Part shown: one piece after another, positions 26,669 to 38,200 of the stretch
How the letters are laid out: each line of letters starts with the position of its first letter
How positions within the stretch are numbered: position 1 is the stretch's first letter
NCBI GenBank assembly: GCA_902728285.1
Contig: CACVBU010000276.1
Span: forward strand, 372,001-436,000
Reading direction: 5' to 3'
DNA from: Clytia hemisphaerica
Lineage: Eukaryota; Cnidaria; Hydrozoa; Leptothecata; Clytiidae
Length of the DNA stretch: 64,000 bases
Made by a program: the position numbers and the translations under genes
Notes under the pieces: model-generated
Seen by the model: the letters and a program-made list of their open reading frames with translations, nothing else
Databases searched by the model: none
What the model was told of the DNA's origin: nothing

Positions 26669-27684
26669 TAAGAAGCTTTCAAATCTTGAAAAAATTAAGA
26701 ACAGCCGAGGCTGAGCCAGAATCTAATGGTTCTTGTAAAAAAGCTTATATGTTTTAGCATTTTGCCATCAGGTTGTCTACATTTCAATACTGAAAGGTAC
26801 TACACCGAGAAAATCACCTAATAACCCATGTCTTTACCTTATAAAAGGTTTTAGTAATGGTGATAACAATTGATTGACTTTTTATTTTCAGCTAGATTTT
26901 GATGAAAAAGTAAGATTGAGCGGACTGATTATCTTGCTGGTCGAATATTGGACCGTCCAAAAGGTAAAAACGATTTCTTCTTTTCTTACCCACTTCGTTT
27001 TGTTTCAATATTGCTGTTGACTGGTAAAACATCACGACTTCATGTTGACATTCTAAGAATTTAAAGCAAAGATTACGTCATTTGTCCTTGTGATGAATGA
27101 AAAGGTTTTTCGGGTTTATCCGATAGGGAAAATAAAGTATCTTTACTTAATCTCAAATTTATCGTTTTTCCTGGCATTTGATTCCATTATCAGCTGGTAC
27201 GTTACATCGACGTTCATTGAACGTTCCATGGACGTCATGATGGGTGTCAAATGGACGATGTTCAAATTTTCATGCCAGAATTTGAGACCTCAAGTTTCCA
27301 ATGTCGTCATTGATTACGTCATTAATCCATGCAATAATTCCTCATCGAACATTTTTTTACTCGTCAGCAAAAAGTACAATAATTCCCGAATTTGGATCAC
27401 TTGAGTTTTTTTTTATTCGTCTGGATTCATGAATTTTTTATTTCCTACCTTGCTTGATATTTTTTAAGTGTTTAATTTTCGTTCTGATTTTTCATATAGA
27501 TCTGGTCTTGGGTAAAGAACGAAAACGACACCTTTGATGTGTGAAAATGGCTTGTCTGTGAGTATTTTGAAAAATAATCAAAGTTATAGTGTAGAGATGA
27601 AAGCATGTTTTAGCTATGAGAGTTGCAGGAAGATATTGGGTCTAAATTCCAGTGTGGCAAAACGGTTCGCCCAGTTAAAAGGTT

Positions 27685-27950
27685 CCTTTTAAAGGGCGGG
27701 TTTGTACTTTTACGGTGTGACGGGATTGGCCCTTTTTTAGTACGGTATTACGGGATTTGACGAAAAAAGAGACGGGAAAACGGTATTTTAAAATCAGACG
27801 GTGACGGTATTTAGGTACATTTTTGCCCTGTACAAGCCGGTGTGACGGTGTTATTATTTTTTCAATTTTCGGGATTCCGGGATTCAGCAAAAATTTTGAC
27901 GGGAAAACGGTATTTTGAACCCCTACAAACCCCCCCCCCCCCTTTAAAGG
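27685..27950. mobile_element. C-run-ended repeat element (ACGG-repeat family), copy 1
   Basis: The ends are inverted: CCTTTTAAAGGGCGGGTTTGTA on the left against TACAAACCCC and a long C run then TTTAAAGG on the right. The interior is built from short motifs such as ACGGGATT, ACGGTATT and GACGGGAAAACGGTATTTT. A near-identical copy is at 56274-56507. No coding potential. Confidence 0.75.
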
Positions 27951-29206
27951 CAGTGTTTATTTTGATATCAACAAAAAGGTCTTTTAATGTAAACAGACAT
28001 GCAGGAAAACACGAGATCTGCTCTATCTTTCGTCACTTCCCAAACTTTTTAATGAAATTGGAGACCTGTTTAAAGGATTTTCGAACTGCTCATAAGCTTC
28101 ACTCAACGAAACACATATGTTTATTATTTGCTCATAGCTATCATTGACTTTCCATAATGCTAACAAAGTCGTTGAAAATGAGAGAGAGGACGAATTGATG
28201 TTTTAAACGTTTCATTTATCATTTCTTGTTGATAAAAATGAATTTAGAATGAACCTTTATGCTTTATCACATCTCTTGGAGTGTTTAATCGATTTTTCTT
28301 GAATAAGATTTTTTTAGAGTGATTGAGACATATTTTTACTTTCAGTTTGACTTTTTCAGGAGACAGCTTACTAGTAACAAGGAATTTTGAAGGAAAGGTA
28401 TTTGATCAGTGAAAAAAAAAATTGAAATTTTGTCTTTCGAATAAATAACATTTATGAAGGATATTTTGTATGTCAGAATATGATCTCTTTAATATAACAC
28501 AGTTCTGTGAGACAAAAATTTTCTTCTTTTCTCATTGTTCTAGATAAAATTCTATTCACAAATATCTTTCCGACGATCAAAAATCAGTACTAATCCAAAA
28601 CAAAAAATACCCAATCCTCTTCGTTTTCACTAGCTAATTCACATATAGACAAACTTTGGTTTTATATCAGAAATATTTGAGAAGTTTCCTTGACATTTAT
28701 AAATTACAGACCAGACAGTCGTGTTTTGAACACATTTAAATGATAAATTATGGTTAATTAGTACATACTTCGATTGGTCATTTTCAGTGGAATGTAATTA
28801 AATTGGATTTGAAATGTACTGTTAGAAAAGAATACTTGTGCAAGAAAACTGTTTTGCACGCAGAGAGAAAGTTGTCATGTTAGTTGTGACATGTGACAGA
28901 CGAAATACAGTGTACAGTTGTTGTAGAGTATTTCTGAAATGTTTTTTGAGCAAACACTTTGTTATATTGCAAATGTTTGATACACCAAATGACATAACGA
29001 CATAGTGTGTTTGTAAAATAAGAATGTTTAAAGTTTAGAAGAATATTGAATTTGTTGTGCATGAATATGGACTTTGTATTACTTCAACCCGAACTCTGTC
29101 CAAATTTGTTTTTAAGAAAAGTTGGGATCCTTGAAAATGATTTTGAAGTAGACTTACTGTAAGACTGTGAAATAAAGTTTTGAATACTTTTTTATTTTAG
29201 AAAATA

Positions 29207-32200
29207 ATGCGGAGAGTTTTAGTGGTTCTTATGATCACGCCTGCAATATTCCAGAATATTGTTTTAGGTAAGTTCGTTTATCACTACGCTCTCTATCCTT
29301 TAATAATGTTTCACTTTGCCATTAAAGTAAAATCAAACCATAGACATAGCGAAATGTGACTGACTTAGTTGGTAGACAGTGTTGTTCCAATGTTAAGTCA
29401 GCGTTATATAATGCTATCAACGTTTTTTTGTGCCTGGAAATAGTTATTGTGAAAGTCAGTTTTGTAATTTTTTTCTAAACTTCCATTTTACCGCTAGGTG
29501 ATTTTCAATTTGTTTCAAAATCATGGTTAACTGTTCCCGCCATTCCTCACATTATTCACAAAGCTGGTAAAGATTTCACAATTGAATGTATGACCAATGA
29601 ACCAAAAGCTGTGGTCACACTAGAAGTACGTCTAGAAAATCAGAATATATTACAAAATGCCAGGACTGCATTTCCAGGAAGACTTGTGGAAAAGGATCAA
29701 AATTTCGTTATACAAAGCATATCAGACCAAGACAATGGGGTATATTTTTGCCGAGCGACGAATAACAGTCAAAAAATTTCATTGAACAAAGGGATCCTAG
29801 ATGTAAGAAAACGTGAGTATTATTGTGGCAGAAGCAAAAAAAAGTTTGTACCTTACAATACAATGACTGGTCTCATCTTACCAAGGATCTTTTTTATGTT
29901 GACTTTTGATTAGCATATTTTAACTTCTTTTTGTCTTTTGTATTTTAACTTTCATCAGTTATCAAAAGTGAGTCAATCATGTTTCAACACACAGATATCT
30001 TATATAAAACACTAGATAGAGCTACTCCGTCCCTAACTGAAGCAAAATAATCCCCAATAATCCCCAAGTAGACTATAGTTCGATGCTGGCAATTTGATCT
30101 CTTGCCTCGTCGCTTCGCGCCATTCTGGATTTTTTAGCTTCACCTGCCGTTGCTCGGGGAAATACAGAGTAGCTCTAGTTTCAACAATCGATTATAAGTG
30201 AAAGTTTTTAAAAAGGTTTTTAAAACTGTTTAACTTTTCAAATGATTTAAGAAAATTGAAGATTACGTTCATGTTTTTCTAGCTCAAAATTCGGACATTG
30301 ATTTATATCCGGACACGACAGAATTATTAATAGAACGTGGAGGTGATGCCAACATTACATGTGAAGCTCATGATCCGCAAGGTCTGCCTCTGTCCTACTT
30401 AACATGGTTAAAGCAATCTCAAGATGGTAGCCCAGTAGCGGTCGATTCATCCAGAGTATCGAGTGAAGGGATTAGCAATTTGGATATAGAAGTGCTCATG
30501 TTCAAGAATTTCGAATTGGTCAGAGATGGTGGTGTGTATATTTGTCAACGTCAATATCCTAAAGGAGACGTTTCTTCTAAAACTATAACGGTGAATCAGA
30601 AAGGTTAGTTTGTTAAGATAATTTTCAGTGTCTAAATAAATTTATAACTTTTACCGTTTTTATCCTGTTCCCGTCCTAAGAATCTGAACAAATTCACCAA
30701 GACTTTTACCAAAGAAATATTTATTGTTGAATCAACGGCATAACGTCAATAAAATGATATTATGGTGTAGTGCGATAGTCCCAAACATTCAATGATTTCA
30801 AATTCGCTAATCTAACCTTTACTTTAGCTGATGTCCCGTTGCAAATCAACTTGCTTGGTAAAACACGTGTGATAGAAGGTTCGAGGCTAATTTTAACATG
30901 TCAAACTAGTGGTGTCCCTGCTCCTAGCGTTACTCAATGGTTCAAAGATGGAAAGAAACAAAAAAGGTGCGCCATTTTCTTTAAAACCATTGTTTGGGAA
31001 GAACGTATTTGAAGCATGATATTTTCTTTAACTGGACTGGATTTTATCCTCTTTACCTTGCATTCATTAATCGTAAAATTTAAAGTTTTAGCACCACTGT
31101 CATTTTCTTTCTGTATCTGAACAGGAATTTGAAAATTCTGTAAAGCTTTTCGGAGTTTGTCATCATCAACACATCAGGCTTATACAAATTCAGCTAGTTT
31201 TTCTTTTTAAATATTCTTTTTAGCTGCGACAAAGAAGAATGTGTTTTGACCGTCCAATCAACACAACATCCAAAAGACGATGGACAATATTCATGTCACA
31301 CCAAGAACCGTTACCAACAAATATTAAAGAAGATCAACATCACTATACTAGGTATATAGTAGGGTCACTTAAGTGAAATCGGGTACGGGATGTGCCGCTG
31401 GATAGGATCTTTTTATTGATCCAAAGTTTTTCAAATTTCAGCACTTAGGCAAAATCTGGTACAGGAGTGTACTGCTTGGTAATATCTGCTTAGAATCCCT
31501 TATTCAAATACCAACTTTCAGTTCTTAGGTAAATTGGGTACAAGGACGGGCCGCTCTGTAGGGTTGAAGTTTTCCATTTTAAATTTATCACGCCAACTCG
31601 TTAACAGTAGCACTGACTGATTTGAGGACTAACTAAATAACTGGATAGATCGAAAAATGTTGTATCCCTTCGGTACTGACTGTTAGAATGTTAAAAAGAG
31701 CTCCGAAATAAACCGCTAATATAGGGAAACGACTACCTTTGAAAAACCTTGCCAACTGGGTACCGCACTCTACACTATTTATTTTTGGTTTTACTTTAAG
31801 CTCCACCTTTGCTGGAGAAGTTTCAAAAAGTACACATTGCAGACTTCGATGAAGAGTACCAAGTGACTTGTTCACTCACCAAAAATACAAATCCTCCACC
31901 TTCAATCACATTACAATCTCAACCGAACACGTGTATTAAAGATGAAACAAATTGTCAACCAATCAGTTCAGCCTGGAAACTAATCGAAAGGGTATGTTGG
32001 TATTTTATTGTAAAAAAACTCAATTGTGATTATTTTCTACTTTTATTGTGGGATTTTAGTCCTTCTCACAAAAATTTGAAACAGCCTGCTGAATTTGCAC
32101 TTTTCTGTGTGGAGTCTAGGCTGTCTTTTTCAGAAAATTTTGATGAGTGTAGATTATTTTGCAACAATTTCTATCTTTTATGGAAACATCTTTTCGATCC

Positions 32201-35200
32201 ACACAGGAAGTCACACAGACAACAAAACTATCGTTCATCGCACCAGCCACAAAGTCCAGTATCTTTTACCGTTGTATCGCGAAGAATGAGGTTGGGAATT
32301 CGTCAACTACCATGCTATTGACGAGAAAGAGTAAGTATTAGAAAATATCGTCGTAATTTTATTTCGAGAGATTCCTTGTTCGTTCTTTCTTTATCGTGAT
32401 GTCATCTATTTTTTCACCCAAAGTGCCACTGACATCTTATGATATTGCTCAAATTTTCTGCGGTCTTATATCGGTAGACCTTGACCTAGGAGCGCCACCC
32501 TGTCTTTTACCTCGTTCGAATAGAAGACATTTTTCTTAGCATTTGAAATCAAAAGATATTTGAAAATTTGAAGTTACGGTTACGGAGTGACGGCGCTTAA
32601 TGATTAGAAGAGCAATTCGTATCAATGGAAATGAGATACCTCTAAATTGGCAAGGGATGAAAATTTATTTTACCGATTATCATCAATTGATTTAACGTTT
32701 TAACGGTTTTCGATACGGCGAACACTTTCAGGATTGTTAAAATCCTGAGGCTAATCCTTGATCTAATAAAAAGGCCAACATCTCTTAAACTAATTTTTGT
32801 TTATTTTCTGTTTTTCCAGATAAAAAGGATATCCAATTCGGGTTTCTCAATGAAAATCCTCACATGGTCAACGAAGAATCACCATTAAACATCACCTGTA
32901 TCTCTGACCCTTATATTTACAAGAATGTTTCCATAACAGCACCTTCACACTTGGCTTTCGCATTATTTACTCCCTATGTTAAAACATACACCGAGGATAA
33001 GCAGAGAATTACTACCTATTATGTCAAAAAAGCTAAGCTGTCAATGAATGGTGTGTTTACTTGTATAGGAGCTTTGGTTAGGACTGGTGAATTGAGAAAG
33101 ATTCACTTAAATGTTACTGTGAAAGGTAGGTTTTATCGTTGTAAAGTGTTTTTTGTTGAAAAAAACTATATTTAATGTGAGCAGGGACGGATTATGTTTT
33201 TACTCGCATCCTACTTTGATTTTACAATTGGGTCGTGTTTAATGACATCGTTAAAGGCTGGGCGGCTTCCATACGGAAATGTCAAACTATAGTTCTTTCT
33301 GTTTTGCAGAACTCAAAGCACCTAGTGTTGGTTTTGTCGAAAAAGACTTGACAATTTCACAAGACCAAAACAAAAACTATTTATTGGATTGTCAAGTCTC
33401 TGGGAACCCTCAACCAGATGTCATCTGGAAATTTTCTGGTTCTCCAATCACCGTAAAAGATGATATAAGCAGTGTGGAGAAGTGTGAAACACACAAAAAA
33501 GGATTTTACAGTATCTCTGGTGAAAACGATCAGTTGGTTATTTGTCAATTGGATTACAAGAAACATGAAGGTGTCTATGAATGTGTTGCCAGTAATAAAG
33601 TTGGCACGCCTGCTCGTGCTATCGTCAATTTACAAATAACAGGTATTCAGATAAATTATATTCCCCCAGAATTCAATTCAAACATATTCAGCCTTAACCG
33701 TCAGTGATTTCATCCCAAGCTGGCACACAAAGTTGTTTTAACTTCATATAACGTTAAATGGATGCTATGAACGTTAGATGGATGTTAAAGTAACGTTGTC
33801 TGCCAGCTTTTACGAGTCTCATACAAAACAGACCTGCTGTCACACAATTTAGAGCACTCGTTTGTCTTTCATAGAAAAACCTTCTTGTTTCAAGGATTTG
33901 ATGAGATCAGAAACCTTGCCTATCTTTAAGACTGTAAGTTACACTATAACTTTAAAGGGACATAACAGTACCTGCGAAATTTGTAAACAAACTGTATGCA
34001 GCGGATACAAAATCAAAACAAATGTCACATGTCAAAATAAAAAATCAAACCAAATATGGCTAATTTTGATTGCTCAATTGTGTTACAAGTTTGTTTTGGA
34101 CACGTGATTTTAATTGTTCTTTTTAATGACACGTGGTTCGCGCAATGTTTACATTTTACTACTGTAATGTCCCTTTAAAAGGCCTAAAGAGAAACTAGCT
34201 GAAGATCTAAGTACGACCTCTTGTTTTTAATGAGATGATTTCTATTCACAGCAAAACCTGAGATTACGTCCATTCTTGGTGACGTCACATTTCGTTTTGA
34301 CCTAGATGACCAGATCACGTGTAAAGCACATGGTAATCCACACCCCAAAGTCACGTGGTACAGAATCAACCAATCAAATAACAGGAATTCCACTGAACTC
34401 ACAACACATAATCGTTTGGCTACATTGAATTCGACGATCCTGCAACGATATGGTTCTGGCGTTTACAAATGCTTAGCGAAAAACAGTGAAGGAGAAACTT
34501 CAAAAGGAATGAACCTAACATTGATTACCGCTGGTAAGGTTGTTTTTTCAAGAAGTGTTAATGTTATACAAAATACTGTATATGTATGGTTGCAGTATGA
34601 AGGAGGGTGAAATTTTAATATAAGCATTATAAGCATACAACAATGCGAAAGCTCGTCCGAAAATGATTATCTTGGCGAATATTTGTCCTCCATTAAATTG
34701 CAGAACGTTCCTTTAACCTCTCTTTAAGTGGCATTTAATCTTCAATGCATGAAAAATAGGGCATAAATCATAAGCGACTTTAACGATGTGATTGATTGTA
34801 TATTTCGAGGAATGTATCAAATAATCTATATTATATAGCACAGTAGTGTCAGAGTCGCAGTAAAATGACACTGAAAAGATTGAATAATTGAATGATTAAA
34901 TAATTGAAGGCTTTTTTGAAGAAATTCGTCCACGAATCTTATTCATTTCTTTTACAGACAAAAATACACAAAGTGCAGACAATCTGAAGGAGATTTTCAT
35001 CGGTATTGCGTTGGCCTTTGTTCTGATGATTATTTTCATGATTTGTTTCATCCTTTGGTATAAGAGACGATTGAAGAAGAAACATGCTGCTTACCTGAAA
35101 CCGAACTCTAATTTCGTGGTAAGATTCAATGATCATTTTCCTACATTACATGGCCCCGTCTACAGGGTAATTACACTGGAATTATCAGATTTGCAACTTT

Positions 35201-38200
35201 AATTCTTTTTTACTTTTTAGCTCGACCCAGACCGTTCATTGTTCGATCAAAGCAACGAACTGCCATACGATATGACTTGGGAATTTCCACAACAAAAACT
35301 GACTTTCATCAAGTCTCTTGGTAAAGGTGCTTTTGGTGAAGTATGGTTGGCTGAAGCTGAGGGAATCACTGGTATGATGTTTCGTCCTGAATAAGAAAAG
35401 TTTCTTACGTTATCGATAGATGCCCAACTTTTCGAATCCTGTGAAATCTCTTACGTTTTAGACAAAATTTGACGTCAGTCGTACTCTGCCTGACAGAATC
35501 TTGAACTGCAAAATGAAATGTTATTTTTTATAGTTGTTTACATCGCCCCGCTCGTCCCTTACAAATCTAAGCTAATTAATCAACCATATAATTACATGAC
35601 GAATGAAAAGCGTGCTTTGGTGTAAGATGATACCGAAAAGATGACTGTTTATATGAAATGTTCTTCTATTCTAGAAATCGATGCACGTGATAAAAGCAAT
35701 GAAGCGACAAAGCGACGAAAACGTTTCCGAAATGAAGGAGGATGTTTGGCAAGGTTGATTGGAAAAAACAGAAAGACTAATGAAGGATACCAAAAAACAT
35801 TGGTTGCTGTGAAAACTTTGAAAGGTTTGTTATTTTATAATGTCGTCTTTCTCTTGCATTAAAGTTATATTCTTTGTAAAAGCCTACATTTTTATATTCT
35901 GACTTGCAAAACTCCAAAAAATATAGGTGAACGTCTAAAGCAAATTGTACCTGATTTGTATTTCCAAAGTAACATTTTCTGAGAAAACACCTGTATGATG
36001 TATACTCTACATCATCTCCATAGGTTTAAGCAATTAAAAATAAGTGTCATGAAAACAACTTCTGTCTCTGTATAAAACCTTGACTAGCGCAATCGTTTTA
36101 TTTTATAACTTTCTTGAATTGCAGACTCATCATTTCTTTTACGTGTCCATATTTTAAGAACATTTGACCTGCAACAAACTGCTTTAAAAGCTGCAGTTAC
36201 CAGACTGATAGTTTCATAGCGAAATTTCGCATTCATTGTCAGGTACAGGATAGGGTTCCAACATGAGCCAGAGTAGCTAAAGATGTAGGCTGCCGTTCCT
36301 ATACCATGGGGTAGGGTATACATGTCTCTGATCCCTATAGCCAACATCAGGAACAAGAAGAAAGGTAACCAGCAAGCGATGAATATCAAAAGGGTTAAAA
36401 AATTCATCAACACTAAATGTTTTTGTAGTCTGAGTACGTTCAAGTAAGTTGATTGACCGTGTGTAAAATTACGCATCTTTTTGGAGTGTTGCCGAAAGCT
36501 TTGGTTGACTCTGAAGTAACTGAACGCCATTAAGACTATTGGAATCACATTTAGAATCAGGATTGTTGTTAAGTAGAAAAGTCGATCCTCTCTATTCTCT
36601 GGATAAGCCAATCCACAGGAGAAAGTTGATTTATTATACATGTATCGACCCCAACCTAAGAATGGCAGACCACCAAAAATAACAGCGAAAACCCAAATGA
36701 TTGCAACAGCTGACAATGTACGCCTCTGTGTTACAAATCTACTCAACGGGTGAACCAAGGAAAAATATTTCTCAGCCGTCATAGCAATAATAGTTGTGAT
36801 ATTCATACTGAAAAACAAAGCGATTGAATACGCATGGAATTGACATGCATGGTAGCCAAGCTCCCATCCGTTTTGGACGATTGCGATTAAGGTTAACGGC
36901 ATGTCTACAATTGAGATGCACATATCTGTGAAGACTAGATTGGCAACCAGGATGTAGTATGGAGTTCTCATTTCTTTGCGTGATATGATGATCAAGAGTA
37001 TCCAACAGTTACCAAAGATGGCAGCAAACATGATGAGAGTAAGAAAGGGAAGCAAGATTAAACGTTCTGCACGTGTGAAATCGAGTGATGTCGCTTGAGT
37101 GGTCAGTAACGGGCTAAGAGAAAAAGAAAAGTTTTTTTACAATTGACTCTCCCTAATTCGATCTTCAAGAGACTTCAAGGAATTTATTCGAAATAGGGGA
37201 AGATTCGAATCACCAATGTTTTAGTTCGAATTACAGAAGGACTCGAATTATAGAAGTTCGAAAAAGAGAGATTTGACTGTTATTGCTAAACATAAGTGAA
37301 GAGTCGAAAATAAATGTATTAAGCTTTAATTATTAGATTCCAGACCTTGAAAATAGTCCTTTTCAAAGTTCTAATTCATTTGAGTATAGTTTTGTGGAGA
37401 ACTTGTTTCATTACTAAGAAACTAACCAAAAAATTGGTTTAGGTGTGAGGATCGAAGCAAATGATTGTTTAGAAATCTTGGTTAAAAGCTAAAACAGAAA
37501 TCCTACTTCATTTTGTAGCAAATGGAACCAACTCTTCGCTGTGGTAGTGATCTTTCCAAAGCAAAAAAAAATCAAATTAAAAAAATTAGGAATATCCCAT
37601 CAAATTATGCCTTGTGAATGGAGCTGCTGAATAAATATCACATGTAATAAATCTATTGCGTGATCCAGTGGTGCGAATATTTTTCTATGCATTAATGAAC
37701 AAAATTGGCTGAACTGCTTTGTAAATAAAGTAAAAATTGCACACGCTGATTTATTATCGAATTACTCAGACGAGAATTTTTTTCAAACTAGGAACCTGTT
37801 TTCGAAATTTCTCACTAAGGTGTAAAATGATATGACCTTCAAAATAAAGTAATTTTCCTTCTACAATACGAAGATGATAAATTCAAACTTTTAAAATTTC
37901 CATAAAAATCATTCGAGTCATTTAAACGAAAAATCAGGTGAATGAATTCGGCGAGGTGAGTCCACAGACCTTTATATACCCTAGACCAAGTTTCTCAATC
38001 CCGGCCAAGCAAAATCTTTGATCGGAGTTTTTTTTTGAAAAGTGGTACCCTAATGGCGGCACTACTCAATAGCGGTGTAAATGCATCGAGAGCACTAGCG
38101 AGCACCTCACTTAAAACCGGGATTTTTCATCTCGTTTCTTAGTGAGTTCCACTTTGACGATTTTCAAAAAAAAGAAGCCTTTCAAGTGCTTTGACGCAAA

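Larger units (their letters stand above)
25785..29200. other. Intergenic region between RTK-B and RTK-C
   Basis: No protein gene is supported. It holds three small repeats (26242-26427, 26518-26668 and 27685-27950, listed separately) in otherwise AT-rich sequence. A frame at 27090-27404 has no recognisable features. The region ends in a strong acceptor-like tract (TTTTTTATTTTAG) at 29200. Confidence 0.5.

Noticed and set aside
27090..27404. 104-codon open frame between RTK-B and RTK-C
   Set aside because: No signal peptide, domain or splice logic; composition fits chance in AT-rich DNA.
32095..32341. Three overlapping frames around RTK-C exon 7
   Set aside because: Only the frame that joins in phase 0 from 31991 to 32207 continues the Ig4 domain; the others are shadows.
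36084..37055. Opsin identity for the nested GPCR
   Set aside because: Helix 7 has no lysine at the retinal position and the DRY region is EKY; general class A is all that can be said.
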